Source: Synergistaceae bacterium (GTDB taxonomy: Bacteria; Synergistota; Synergistia; Synergistales; Aminobacteriaceae). From it: a stretch of DNA of 64,000 nucleotides. Positions 1-9,779 of the stretch are shown piece by piece (the first letter of the stretch is position 1; every line of letters starts with the position of its first letter). Under the pieces are notes generated by a model. It was given only the letters and a program-made list of their open reading frames with translations. It was not told where the DNA came from and ran no database searches. The stretch is taken from the NCBI GenBank assembly GCA_017445405.1, contig JAFSUD010000068.1, positions 48,555 to 112,554 on the forward strand, written 5' to 3'. The position numbers and the translations under genes were made by a program.

Positions 1-2738
1 TGTTCCATACTGTAAACACAACTAATAACTATGATGCTGCCATCAAAAATCTTAACGTTATCGGAACAATAACAGCTAACTGTGCTGGAACGATCGTGCA
101 TTATCTTTACTCTGGTATAGTCGAGAACTGCAGCTTCACCGGAACTGTTACGCCAAATAACGCGACAAGCCCTTATGGAGCAGGAGGAATAGCTGCGCAT
201 CTTGAAGGAGGAACTGTTAGGAATTGCCGTGTCAGTGCAGAAATTTCAGGGGCAGCTTATGCCGGAGGAATAGTCGGAGAAGCTGAGAGCGGGACTATCG
301 AAAACTGCACAGTAGAGGACAGCACGCATATAACTGCCCGACAGGTCGGGGGCATAGCAGGCAAAATAACTTCATCATCAGGTGTGAACATCTCTGCAAC
401 GAGCAACCACTGGCCGAGTGCTTACCCGTTGAGCGGCAGCGGCTACACGCCTCCTTCTCCTCAAGAAGAAATTATGTGGAATGGCCATAGGTATGAAGTC
501 ATTACCGAGTCTCTCACGTGGGAGCAGGCAAAGACTAGGTGCGAAGAGCTGGGAGGACACCTCGCGACGATCACGAGTCAGGCCGAGCAGAATTTTGTTG
601 CGGGACTTCTCGGGGACTCAGGGACTTATTGGCTAGGAGCACGTGCAGACGAGTCCGGGTTCTGGCACTGGGTAACTGATGAGCCGTTCGAGAAGCAGTA
701 CACGAACTACGCATCAGGACAGCCCGACGGTTCAGGAGTGTACCTGCAGATTGACAGTTCAGGAAAATGGGACGACGTATCAGGAACTTCGCAGGGATTC
801 ATCTGTGAGTGGGATGATGAGCCTGAAGAGGTAAAGGCCGCTCCAGTTGCAGAGAGTTTTAGAGAATGGCTGTCTAATCCTGAACTCAGAGAAAACAGCG
901 ACGGCGCAGCTCCAAGTCCAATAGATACATCGCACCTCAGCAGCAACCCTCCGAGATACACATCAAGTACTGCATTCATTGCAGCTGATACATTGCCTGC
1001 ACGCTATGACGGAAGAGAAGAGATCGGTCTCCCTGAAGCAAGAAATCAGGGCAGCTATAACACCTGCTGGGCATTTGCGTCGCTCGGTGCAATGGAGGCA
1101 AATTATAGGAAGCAGGGGCTGGCATCTCTTGGTGAGTACCCTGATTTGTCGGAACTGCATTTAGCGTGGTTCACCTACAAGACTATTTACAGTAAAGACA
1201 TTCACCCAAATCTGCCCGTGCTGGATCAGCTAGGGACTCCCGACAAGGCAGCTAACTTCTTAACAACATCACCGACAGCCCCGGTAAGAGAGCAGGATAT
1301 GCCCTACACAGAAGCCGGAAAGAATGCAGAAATCGAGGCCTTCCTGCTAGGAAAAACCTTCACTAAAGCTCCGTTAAAGCTCGTAGATGCCAATAAGCTG
1401 GACAAGATTAACGAAGGCGATATATCACGAGTTAATAGCGAAATCATGAAGCACGGAGGAGTGTATGTTCATTATGTGCATGATGAAAGCGGCTACGATG
1501 AGGTGAATCATTCTTACTACTTTGGCGACCCATCAGGAGGCTCTGGACATGCAGTACTTCTTGTTGGCTGGGATGATGATTATCCCGCAGAGAACTTCAC
1601 GAATAATCCTGGCAGAAATGGTGCCTGGCTGGTCAGGAACTCTTACGGCAAAGACTGGGGCGATAACGGCTATTTCTGGATGTCCTATGAACAAGCAAGA
1701 AGCAGGCCTGTAAATAATGCTTACGTGTTCATAGTGAGCGAGGACATATCGGATGAGACGACAGAGCAGCGTGAACATGACTTAGGAGGCGAGACCGCAA
1801 ACATTACGCCTCAGTGGTCGGCAAACGTGTTCAGGGCAGAACGCAACGAAAGCATAGTATTCATCACGTTCAACACGACAGACAACAACGCTGATTATCA
1901 AGTGTACGTGAATAATCTCGGCAAAGAGAAGCCTGCAGATCCGGGAAGCGTTATCTCAGAACCTGTTTTGTCCGGAAATATGCCTAATGCCGGTTATCAC
2001 GCAATGAGGCTTTCAGAACCGATAGAGCTTTACGCCGGAGATTATTACTCAGTGATTGTGAAGATGGTTACAAGTTATGACTATGCTACGGCAGCAGAAA
2101 GCACTGTAGAAGGCTACTTCACTGCATCAGTGAGTGAGGGCGAGAGCTATTTTGCGTCAGGTGATGCTGTGCCTTCAGTGTGGGTTGACGGTAATGACAT
2201 GAACGGCGAAGCGTACAACGCCACTGTGAGGGTGATAACGATTGCGAGGCCGTCGTATGAATTTGCGCCGTCAATCACGACATCGGGACTGCCTTTCGGA
2301 CGGGCAGGAGAAAGCTATGAGTTCAGGCTAGAGGCTATGGGGACGGGCACTATTGAGTGGAGAGCCGGGGAGCTGCCTGAAGGATTCTCGTTCAGCCGTG
2401 AAGGTGTGCTCAGCGGTCAGAGCGATGAAGCTTTTGATGTGCTGGTGAAGTTTACGGCGTTCAACGATGTAGGGAGTGATGAGGCAGAGTTGAGGCTGGT
2501 GATTGTTTCAGAAGAGAAGGCAGAAGTGAAGCCGGAAGAAAGTAATGATGTGCCGCCAGATGAGAGGCCAGAAGAAAGTGAAGATGTGCGGCCAAATGAT
2601 AGGCCAACAAAGACAGAGGGCAAGATTCTGGACGTGCTGCCTGAGCGGTATGCTGTTCCGCCCAGTGATGGAGGGTGCAGTGCGGGGCTTGGGAGTCTAG
2701 GGTGCGTTCTGGTGATTATGCTGCTCAGGAGGAGGTGA
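1..2738 (+). CDS. Secreted C1A (papain-like) cysteine peptidase with C-type lectin domain and Synerg-CTERM tail; 5' partial
   Basis: The frame is open to the left edge, so the start lies outside the window; residues are counted from the GTG at 96. The N-terminus has GLUG-like repeats (GGIVGEAESGTIENC). Residues ~128-240 form a C-type lectin fold (TWEQAK, GGHLATI, YWLGA, WDDV, FICEWD). Residues ~300-535 are a papain-like peptidase: oxyanion Q318, nucleophile C324 (NQGSYNTCWAF), H485 (GSGHAVLLVGW) and N515 (RNSYGKDWG). A lectin-like region and one putative Ig domain (~755-830) follow, then a Pro/Glu-rich linker and the ending GGCSAGLGSLGCVLVIMLLRRR, a Synerg-CTERM signal. It is probably exported and sorted to the cell surface; the substrate is unknown. 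Confidence 0.9.
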   Translation, partial: FHTVNTTNNYDAAIKNLNVIGTITANCAGTIVHYLYSGIVENCSFTGTVTPNNATSPYGAGGIAAHLEGGTVRNCRVSAEISGAAYAGGIVGEAESGTIENCTVEDSTHITARQVGGIAGKITSSSGVNISATSNHWPSAYPLSGSGYTPPSPQEEIMWNGHRYEVITESLTWEQAKTRCEELGGHLATITSQAEQNFVAGLLGDSGTYWLGARADESGFWHWVTDEPFEKQYTNYASGQPDGSGVYLQIDSSGKWDDVSGTSQGFICEWDDEPEEVKAAPVAESFREWLSNPELRENSDGAAPSPIDTSHLSSNPPRYTSSTAFIAADTLPARYDGREEIGLPEARNQGSYNTCWAFASLGAMEANYRKQGLASLGEYPDLSELHLAWFTYKTIYSKDIHPNLPVLDQLGTPDKAANFLTTSPTAPVREQDMPYTEAGKNAEIEAFLLGKTFTKAPLKLVDANKLDKINEGDISRVNSEIMKHGGVYVHYVHDESGYDEVNHSYYFGDPSGGSGHAVLLVGWDDDYPAENFTNNPGRNGAWLVRNSYGKDWGDNGYFWMSYEQARSRPVNNAYVFIVSEDISDETTEQREHDLGGETANITPQWSANVFRAERNESIVFITFNTTDNNADYQVYVNNLGKEKPADPGSVISEPVLSGNMPNAGYHAMRLSEPIELYAGDYYSVIVKMVTSYDYATAAESTVEGYFTASVSEGESYFASGDAVPSVWVDGNDMNGEAYNATVRVITIARPSYEFAPSITTSGLPFGRAGESYEFRLEAMGTGTIEWRAGELPEGFSFSREGVLSGQSDEAFDVLVKFTAFNDVGSDEAELRLVIVSEEKAEVKPEESNDVPPDERPEESEDVRPNDRPTKTEGKILDVLPERYAVPPSDGGCSAGLGSLGCVLVIMLLRRR

Positions 2739-2840
2739 TGAGGCATGAAATGTTGTGCGAGACCTCCTTAGAGAGAATGAAGGTAGTTGCGTAAGCGGTC
2801 GACAGGAAATTTTGTGAAGTTAAGCTAGGAGGCGAAACTT

Positions 2841-5684
2841 ATGAAGAGTAAACGATTTATAGGGCTTATGGCTCTGGTGATGTGTGCAGTGCTGGCGTTC
2901 GCTGGGCAGAGTTCAGTTGCGACGGGTACGACTGCATCAGATTTCGAAGCGTCGAAGTGGTCGGAATGGAACTATAGGACTGTACACAGTAAATTCGGCG
3001 ATTGGTGGGGAACTACTGGCCGTAGCGACAAGTTTGGTAATAACTGCTTTATGTTTGCGCGCCTTGTAGTTTACACACTGACTAACGGAGAAATAAACTT
3101 TAATCAGCAGACAGATGGTCTAAGAGGGATAGTAGGCTTAAGTGGCAGCAGGATAGCTCAGCACTTTAATGATGGAGGTAACTATCTCTCTGCAGATGGC
3201 GTAAAGAGAACATTTCAGAATGCTCAAGTTGGGGATGTCGTCCAAATGTACTGGAACAGCACTCCACATACATTCATCATATCCTACAAAGATGATTACG
3301 GCGTCCAAGTTCTGCAATCGAACACTACTAGCGCAAAAGTGATTAACAACACGTATTACACGTGGTCTGAGCTTGCAAAAGCATACAAAAAGCCTAGCGG
3401 AAGCGGCGGATTCTCAATCTACAATCTTGGTATTCGTCCAAATCCTGAGACTCCTCCAGTGGTTACCTACGCACCAATAGAGAATCTCGTCGCAGGCCAG
3501 TACTACAGCTTACAGTGCCAAGCTAACGGCAGCGTATCATCTTGGACTTTGACGGGCACTCTCCCTCCCGGACTGTCATTTAATTCGCAGACAGGAGAAA
3601 TCTCCGGCACAGTTGAGTCCACAGCACGCGGCATGATTTCCTACAATGCCAGGAAGTACAACTACAGCGTAACGGCCAAGAATTCTGGAGGCACAAGCAG
3701 ATCAAGAACCGGCTACATAGGAGTTTATGATCCTCCCGTATTCATCACAGACTCACCGCTGTCCGACGGAGAAATCGGCGTGGACTACAGACAGGAAATC
3801 GAGGCTTACGGAACCGAATGGTCTATGCAATGGAAAGTCATAGGATCACTTCCTCCCGGCCTGACGTTCAACGGCCCGAATAACTCCCGCAAAGCCGTAA
3901 TCTCGGGGAAGCCAACGGCTGCAGGAGTCTATACGTTCAAAGTACATCTCGAGAATTTCATGGGCAATCCTGAGACCACAGCCGAGAAAGAATACACTAT
4001 CACTATCGGGAAGCCTTTAATGTGGATAAAGGGATACTTCAAGCCTGGTGCTGTAGTCGAACAATACTATTCGAGCGCAATCAAACTCTATGTACGTTCT
4101 GCAATGGCTATGTCCAGGTGGGAAAGCAAGAGCCCCAGGTCAACTGTATTTCCTACGAAAGGCTGGCTTCCTTCTGGTATGAAACTGCGGGAAACTACAG
4201 ACCTGCGCTTTGATGATGAGGGAGATTTCTACTACATTTACCTCGAGGGAACACCGCTTCCGTCTCGGTCATCTACTTATAGTTTTGTGGTCGAGGCGGA
4301 TAACGGCTATCGTGGTCCTGAGAATCAAGCACTTTCACCGCTGCAGAATATCATCGTGAGCAAAGTAGGACCTAACCCTAACATGTCCATACTCTACACG
4401 TTCAGGGATGGACAATACAAGGTGAATTACAGAGACTACGTACTCATATCAGGAGGACAGCCTCCCTACACTGTCAGTAAAATTTCCGGCGAACTTCCTA
4501 CTGGCATAGGAATCTATTCTTACGGCTCGTACATCTATCTGCTCAACACTCCCGGCAATTACGGCGACTACGAATTCACGCTCAGGGCAACAGATGCTAA
4601 CGGAGGCTACACAGACAAGACCTTCCAGCTCAGGATAAAACCGAACTCTGCCTATGACAGTGCAGGTGTCGGCGAAGAACCGTCCAAGCCCTCAAAGCCT
4701 AAGCTAGCCACAAAGAAGATACCTGACGCTACAACATACTCTGAATACAGAGTCGAGCTCGAGGCAGGAGGAACTGCACCGATCACCTGGTCGTTCGAGG
4801 GCAATCTTCCCGAAGGCTTCATCTCAACCGACAGCGGAGTAATCTTCGGAGTTGCGACAGAGACAGGGAAGTACAAGTTCAAGGCCACAGCAACTAACTC
4901 AGAGGGCAGCAAGTCTAAATCATTCACCCTCAAAGTTCTGCCGCAGAAGCCTTCAATCACTACTACAGCTATTCCTGATGGTGTGATAGGCGAATCCTAT
5001 GACTTCACCATCGACACAGAGGGCGACGAAATCAAGTTCAGCAAGTCCGGCAAGTTCCCGAAAGGCCTCAAGCTCGACAAGATTACAGGCGAGATCACGG
5101 GAGTGCCTACCAAAGCAGGAACGTACACGTTTACGGCAAGGGCCAAAAACAAGGCCGGGAAAGCATCAGCGGAGTTCACGATCGTCATTCATGAAGAGGC
5201 TGCGGGTGAAGAAACAGTGAATGCGTCTGCTGTGAGGAATGCTGCGGTACGTGCCGGAGTGTCGAGTACGGAAGAGCTGTACCTCCTCCACAATGGCGCA
5301 GAGATCGACGACTCCGCCTCAGTGAGTGCGGGAACTCCTCTTACCTTCAGAGCGGGAGATCTTCCCGATGACGACGAAGACGACGCTCCGGACTACTCGG
5401 GACTCAGAGTCTACGTTGACGATGAAGAGGCTGAAGGCGTGAGTGTCGCTCCCGACGGGACGTTCACTCTTCCGGGAGAACTCGTGCAGGGATCGTTCAC
5501 GGTCTACGCTGCAGGGAGAGTTGACGGCCAAGAGGTCGAGACTGCGGAAATCGACATCGAGACAGCCTCAGATCCAGAGTCCGACTCGTTCGACGACGGC
5601 GACTCGTCCGGTGCATGCAGTGTGAATCTCGCGGGAATGTTCATGCTCCTCATGAGCGGAATAGTCTTGCTGAAGAAGAAGTAA
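2841..5684 (+). CDS. Secreted Cys/His amidase-like protein with repeated putative Ig domains and Synerg-CTERM tail
   Basis: This 947-residue protein has a signal peptide (MKSKRFIGLMALVMCAVLAFA). A ~150-residue N-terminal domain with C69 (FGNNCFMFARLV) and H143 (STPHTFIIS) resembles CHAP or NlpC/P60-type amidases; that assignment is an inference from the Cys/His spacing. At least five putative Ig (He_PIG-like) modules follow, each with a LPPGL or LPEGF turn and a SGxPTxxGxYTF ending. The C-terminus (GACSVNLAGMFMLLMSGIVLLKKK) is a Synerg-CTERM signal. The start is set by AGGAGG eleven bases upstream of ATG. It lies just downstream of another Synerg-CTERM protein with the same Ig module, so the two may be co-expressed surface proteins. 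Confidence 0.85.
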   Translation: MKSKRFIGLMALVMCAVLAFAGQSSVATGTTASDFEASKWSEWNYRTVHSKFGDWWGTTGRSDKFGNNCFMFARLVVYTLTNGEINFNQQTDGLRGIVGLSGSRIAQHFNDGGNYLSADGVKRTFQNAQVGDVVQMYWNSTPHTFIISYKDDYGVQVLQSNTTSAKVINNTYYTWSELAKAYKKPSGSGGFSIYNLGIRPNPETPPVVTYAPIENLVAGQYYSLQCQANGSVSSWTLTGTLPPGLSFNSQTGEISGTVESTARGMISYNARKYNYSVTAKNSGGTSRSRTGYIGVYDPPVFITDSPLSDGEIGVDYRQEIEAYGTEWSMQWKVIGSLPPGLTFNGPNNSRKAVISGKPTAAGVYTFKVHLENFMGNPETTAEKEYTITIGKPLMWIKGYFKPGAVVEQYYSSAIKLYVRSAMAMSRWESKSPRSTVFPTKGWLPSGMKLRETTDLRFDDEGDFYYIYLEGTPLPSRSSTYSFVVEADNGYRGPENQALSPLQNIIVSKVGPNPNMSILYTFRDGQYKVNYRDYVLISGGQPPYTVSKISGELPTGIGIYSYGSYIYLLNTPGNYGDYEFTLRATDANGGYTDKTFQLRIKPNSAYDSAGVGEEPSKPSKPKLATKKIPDATTYSEYRVELEAGGTAPITWSFEGNLPEGFISTDSGVIFGVATETGKYKFKATATNSEGSKSKSFTLKVLPQKPSITTTAIPDGVIGESYDFTIDTEGDEIKFSKSGKFPKGLKLDKITGEITGVPTKAGTYTFTARAKNKAGKASAEFTIVIHEEAAGEETVNASAVRNAAVRAGVSSTEELYLLHNGAEIDDSASVSAGTPLTFRAGDLPDDDEDDAPDYSGLRVYVDDEEAEGVSVAPDGTFTLPGELVQGSFTVYAAGRVDGQEVETAEIDIETASDPESDSFDDGDSSGACSVNLAGMFMLLMSGIVLLKKK

Positions 5685-5697
5685 CAGAGTAAACATT

Positions 5698-5728
5698 ATC
5701 CCCCTTCATTCACGAGGGGGGATTTTTT
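5698..5728 (+). terminator. Rho-independent terminator
   Basis: ATCCCCC pairs with GGGGGAT around a short loop and is followed by six T. It closes the two Synerg-CTERM genes; the neighbour converges from the minus strand. Confidence 0.85.
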
Positions 5729-5733
5729 GTGCG

Positions 5734-6636
5734 CTAGAACAGCAGCGTCAATAACGGCACGCTTACGAGAGATATTATTGTGGACACGACAACGCACCGG
5801 GCCGCAAACTGATAATCTTTCCCGTACATCTCGGCTATTATCTCCGTGTTCGCAGCAGCAGGCATAGCAGTAAGCACCACCGCAACCTGCCACAGAATAT
5901 CCTCTACTCCAGAGAGCTTAAGCATCACCATGTAGATTATTGGCAGAATAGCCAGACGTACCGCAGTCAGCTTGAACGCATTAATCTCGAACGCAGACCG
6001 CAAGTCCGACTCTCCCAGTGCAGCACCGATTATCATCATCGAGAGAGGGCCTGTCATGTCCCCGATGTTCTTGACGGCAACGCTCAGGACTCCGGGCAGC
6101 TTGAACGGCATGAACATTAACGCGATCCCGATGAACACTACCACCAGACTCGGAGTCTTCAGGAGAATCATCATGCGCTCCCGGAAATCTCCCTCATCAA
6201 CGAAGAGCGAGAGTCCGAGCGTCCAGATGAGCACCCTCACAGGCAGAAGGTAGAACGACGCGTAAAACACTCCCTGCGCTCCGAAGACAGACGCAACTAT
6301 CGGCATTCCGGCATTCGAGAAGAGAGTCGAGAACTCTAGCACTGATTTTCTGTTCTGAGGCTCATTCCGCCAGAAGATTTTTCCGAGCACCCACGCAATA
6401 AGTGTGAGAACTGATGAGATGATCATTATCTTTCCGGCAGAGATAAGCTCATCAATTCCTATGTCAACATTAAACGAGTTCAGAATCATGCAGGGCAATG
6501 TGATGTCAAGAAGCAGATTTATGAAGCTGGATCGTCCTTCATGCCTGAGAATTTTTGTCTTGGCCATGATGATGCCCGTAACTACATAGATGAACATCAA
6601 GGCCTGAGTGTTAAGCATCCTTTCAAATACGCTCAT
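5734..6636 (-). CDS. AEC-family (auxin efflux carrier-like) transporter
   Basis: The ~300-residue integral membrane protein has about ten hydrophobic segments in two halves. Features typical of the AEC family are visible: LDITLPCMILNSF in the first half and FSNAGMPIVASVFG before the central loop. Bacterial members carry small organic acids or amino acids; the substrate here is unknown. The ATG at 6636 is preferred over the GTG at 6645 because GGAG lies ten bases upstream. The adenosine deaminase gene ends 18 bases upstream, so the two are probably co-transcribed. Confidence 0.85.
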   Translation of the reverse strand: MSVFERMLNTQALMFIYVVTGIIMAKTKILRHEGRSSFINLLLDITLPCMILNSFNVDIGIDELISAGKIMIISSVLTLIAWVLGKIFWRNEPQNRKSVLEFSTLFSNAGMPIVASVFGAQGVFYASFYLLPVRVLIWTLGLSLFVDEGDFRERMMILLKTPSLVVVFIGIALMFMPFKLPGVLSVAVKNIGDMTGPLSMMIIGAALGESDLRSAFEINAFKLTAVRLAILPIIYMVMLKLSGVEDILWQVAVVLTAMPAAANTEIIAEMYGKDYQFAARCVVVSTIISLVSVPLLTLLF

Positions 6637-6654
6637 GAAATGCACGCTCCATTC

Positions 6655-7698
6655 TTAAATCTCATCACGCAGCAGCTTCTTCACCTCGTCGCTGGTAAAA
6701 GCTCCGTCAATTGCATTCTCAAGTACCGCGCGCTCATCATCAGAGGACAGCCCGAAAACTTCTCGCATATACCTGAACTCGTCAGCTAAAGTTGTACGCT
6801 CAATGGCCATGTCGTCAGTGTTCAGAGTAACGCGCAGCCCCTCACGCAGATAATTCATGAACGGGTAGTCCTTCATGTCAGGCACAGCACGGGTAAGCCT
6901 GTTGCTCGTCGGAGACATCTCGAGAAAGATTCCGCGTTCCTTCAGCATTGCGACAACGTCCGGAGACTCAAAGCTCCTCACGCCGTGCCCTATCCTAGCA
7001 GCTCCGAACTCCACAGCATCACGGACACTCTCCGCTCCGTCTGCCTCGCCAGCATGAATCGTGAAGGGGATATTGCGCTCACGTGCCTCAGCGAACAATC
7101 CGGCGTAATCCTTCGTGGGGTAGATGCCCTCAGCTCCGGCTAAGTCCAGAGCCACGACTCCGCCGTCCTTCACGAGATACTTTCCTGCAAGCTCCAGAGT
7201 CTCGCGGTTCGCAGGTTCATTATCCCTGCCCCGCATCATGCACAGAATCAGATTCGCCCTGATACCCGAAGACTTCAGGCCCTCGAGTGCTGCCCTCACT
7301 GCGTCCTCCTGAGTCATGCCCCTTTCAGTGTGAAGCTGGGGAGCAAACCTCACTTCTGCGTAAATCACTCCCTGCGAGGCTATGTTCCCGAGCACGAGTC
7401 TGACGCTTTCACGCAGGCCTTCAGGAGTCTGCATGAGCGACAGCGGCAGGGCGAAACGTTCCAGAAACTGGTTGAGGTCTCTGCAGTCATCAGGGACAGT
7501 GAGCAGAGACTCGAGTTCCCGGTCATCTGAGGCGGGGAGCACTATATTCTGCAGATCGGCGAGTTCTTTAGCTATCGCTGGCGTTATTACTCCGTCCAAA
7601 TGAAGATGAAGGTCTATGTATTTTTCTCCGGCGGATGAACTGCTGCATGACAGCAGAAGCAATGACATAACAACTGCAGATTTCAGCAATGACTTCAT
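6655..7698 (-). CDS. add: Adenosine deaminase, exported (probable lipoprotein)
   Basis: It hydrolyses adenosine or deoxyadenosine to inosine and ammonia. The zinc site and catalytic residues of the family are present: HLHLDG (H31, H33), HAGEADG, GHGVRSFE and LNTDD. Unlike the usual cytosolic enzyme, it begins with a hydrophobic leader and a lipobox-like LLSC (C18), pointing to export and lipidation. The frame is intact over 347 residues. With the exported 5'-nucleotidase at 55.4 kb it could form an extracytoplasmic nucleotide-scavenging route. The AEC transporter gene follows it. Confidence 0.9.
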   Translation of the reverse strand: MKSLLKSAVVMSLLLLSCSSSSAGEKYIDLHLHLDGVITPAIAKELADLQNIVLPASDDRELESLLTVPDDCRDLNQFLERFALPLSLMQTPEGLRESVRLVLGNIASQGVIYAEVRFAPQLHTERGMTQEDAVRAALEGLKSSGIRANLILCMMRGRDNEPANRETLELAGKYLVKDGGVVALDLAGAEGIYPTKDYAGLFAEARERNIPFTIHAGEADGAESVRDAVEFGAARIGHGVRSFESPDVVAMLKERGIFLEMSPTSNRLTRAVPDMKDYPFMNYLREGLRVTLNTDDMAIERTTLADEFRYMREVFGLSSDDERAVLENAIDGAFTSDEVKKLLRDEI

Positions 7699-7715
7699 TT
7701 AGTAATAACCCTCCC

Positions 7716-7765
7716 TAAAAAAATATCCCTCCGGTTTAGCGCGAGCTTTTAGTGAACCGGAAGGA
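7716..7765 (-). terminator. Rho-independent terminator for the SprA-like gene
   Basis: On the minus strand, TCCGGTT...AACCGGA forms a stem followed by a T-rich run (complement of 7716-7725). Confidence 0.75.
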
Positions 7766-7800
7766 TTATCAGCCGTATAGTATTTGTCTCATGTTGTGAA

Positions 7801-8724
7801 TTAAGCTGCCGACATCAAGCCTTGAAGTTCGTACTCCTTCACTGCCGCCAATACAGAAGATACTCCGTTCTTGGCCGGATCCTGCTGTTCGTCGTCCTTA
7901 TTAACAGCCGCAAAGATAGGCGTACCCTCTGCTACTGTTTCCAGATGTTCTTCGTCCGTGTCGTCTTCTCTGGCGATCTGTCCTCTAGCTTTCGCCGCAA
8001 GAGCTGCTGCCTTCGCTGCAACCTGCCTGTCCTGTCCTGACGGGTCTGCAGGAGCATTGGCTGCTCTCTGGACCTGCTGCATGTTACGCAGTGTCTCTTC
8101 CGGAGTGCTGCCCTGCTTGAGCTTGATCGGGACTTCTCCGCCAGTGATGTAGCGTTTGCCGTCAGGGCCTTCGGTGTACGTGTAGCTTACTCCTCCGCCG
8201 AACTGCCCTGCTGCTGCCTGATGGGCTGCCTCATGCGCAATAACTTCTCGCTGAGTCTGCTCGAGTTCCCTGACTTGAGCTTCTTTCTCGTCTTCTGACT
8301 TGTCCTCTTTTTTGCGGGCTTCACGTTTATCGGCTTCTGCCTTGATGATGTTCTGGCTGTCCTCGTGTTCCTCGTCTTCCTTGAGCAAGGCTTCACGGGT
8401 CTCCTGCTCCTTCGCCGTGATGTCTTCGGTAGTTACTCCTCCGCTAACACGGTTAAGCTCTTCCTCTGTGCCCTTCATCGTTACTGACGCGCCGGTGATG
8501 TAATTGCGTCCGTCTGTGCCCATAGAGTAATGATACACAGTGTGCACCTGAGCATTGCTGCCGAGTTTGGCTCTTAGTGCCTGTTCTTCGGCTAGTATCT
8601 CCTGCTCTTTGGCCTGCTTGTCCTGATCTGTCTTCTGGGCCGTCTTCTCGGTCTCATACGCCCGGGAAACTCCCTGCATCATCGGCTCTAAGTATCCCGC
8701 AGAAAGCATTGATGTTACCTGCAT
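7801..8724 (-). CDS. SprA-related putative metalloprotease
   Basis: The 307-residue hydrophilic protein has a zinc-protease-like HEAAH motif (H164, E165, H168) and two copies of a GxDGxxYITGG element (~69-80 and ~185-197). This layout is that of the SprA-related family of putative metalloproteases. The region between ~100 and 160 is very rich in Glu, Lys and Gln and probably coiled coil. There is no signal peptide. Proteolytic activity has not been shown for the family as far as I know. An AAGGAGGTGT ribosome binding site precedes the ATG. Confidence 0.8.
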   Translation of the reverse strand: MQVTSMLSAGYLEPMMQGVSRAYETEKTAQKTDQDKQAKEQEILAEEQALRAKLGSNAQVHTVYHYSMGTDGRNYITGASVTMKGTEEELNRVSGGVTTEDITAKEQETREALLKEDEEHEDSQNIIKAEADKREARKKEDKSEDEKEAQVRELEQTQREVIAHEAAHQAAAGQFGGGVSYTYTEGPDGKRYITGGEVPIKLKQGSTPEETLRNMQQVQRAANAPADPSGQDRQVAAKAAALAAKARGQIAREDDTDEEHLETVAEGTPIFAAVNKDDEQQDPAKNGVSSVLAAVKEYELQGLMSAA

Positions 8725-8776
8725 GTTATCTACACCTCCTTGTTCGTAGTCAACATATTATACTAGATTTCACGCC

Positions 8777-9778
8777 TCATCTCCCAAGAATTACGCTCGC
8801 TGTTCCGTTTTCGTTTGCATTCATCACAGCATGAACCCCGAACGGCAGATACATATTGTCCTCTCCGTGTCCTGCGGGTATTCCTCTGATTACCGGCTTT
8901 CCGCAAAGCTCCGCGTAATACCTCAGCACGTCCTCAAGACCGAACGTCCGGCTGTCCGGTGATGCGTCAGTGTTCTCACAGTTTATGAAGTCCCCCAGCA
9001 AGATACCGTTCACCCTCTGCAGCAATCCATTCTGCCACAACTGATTCATCATGCGGTCGATCCTGTAGGGCTTCTCGCCTACCTCCTCAAGCAATAACAG
9101 TGCACCTTCTGCCTTCAGTTCGTAAGGCGTTCCGACAAGAGAAGCTATGAGCGTGAGATTTCCGCCGATGACTGCTCCCTCAGCATGTCCGGGAATCATT
9201 GTCTGCAGTGTCCGGCCTTCAGGCATGGGGATTTCGCCGGAGATGACCTCGCCGTTCAGTCCTGCGAGAAAGTTCGTGCGTGTGTATTCTGTGTTAGTGC
9301 TGTCGCGTGTGAGCGATACAAGCATAGGGCCGTGTACTGTAGGGATTCCGCAGCGTTCGTTCAGGACACAGAGAAGGGCTGTTACGTCGCTGTAGCCGAT
9401 TATCGGCTTGGGGTGGCGGGAGATCATGTCGTAGTCGAGCTTGTCGAGTATTCTTGCAGCACCATAGCCTCCGCGTGTGCAGATGATGGCCTTGACGGAG
9501 TCATCACGGAACATTGCGTTGATGTCGTCAGCTCTCTGCTGATCTGTCCCGGCCAGGTAGCCATACACTTCATACACACTTGCACCCAGCTTCGTAATGA
9601 TGTCGTGCGAGCGAAGAATCAGGTCGCCGGAGTCGATTTCTTCCCTGTCCATGCAGCTAGACGGTGAGATGATGCCGATATACTCTCCTGCCTCAAGTGG
9701 TGAGCCTCCGCACGAAACAGCAAGTGCCTGTGAACATAACACTGACAGCGCAAACAATATACATAACACTTTTTTCAT
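8777..9778 (-). CDS. ldcA: Exported peptidase S66, muramoyl-tetrapeptide (LD-) carboxypeptidase-like
   Basis: S66 enzymes trim D-Ala from murein tetrapeptides or cleave related amide bonds. A signal peptide (MKKVLCILFALSVLCSQALA) precedes the two-domain S66 fold. The nucleophile S130 lies in IIGYSDVTAL, the catalytic Glu in LLEEVGEKPYRIDR (E231/E232) and His in IPAGHGED (H304). Export would place it on periplasmic murein, although LdcA is cytoplasmic in E. coli, so it could also be an MccF-type hydrolase. Its ribosome binding site lies inside the 167-bp repeat shared with holA. Confidence 0.85.
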   Translation of the reverse strand: MKKVLCILFALSVLCSQALAVSCGGSPLEAGEYIGIISPSSCMDREEIDSGDLILRSHDIITKLGASVYEVYGYLAGTDQQRADDINAMFRDDSVKAIICTRGGYGAARILDKLDYDMISRHPKPIIGYSDVTALLCVLNERCGIPTVHGPMLVSLTRDSTNTEYTRTNFLAGLNGEVISGEIPMPEGRTLQTMIPGHAEGAVIGGNLTLIASLVGTPYELKAEGALLLLEEVGEKPYRIDRMMNQLWQNGLLQRVNGILLGDFINCENTDASPDSRTFGLEDVLRYYAELCGKPVIRGIPAGHGEDNMYLPFGVHAVMNANENGTASVILGR

Positions 9779-9779
9779 A

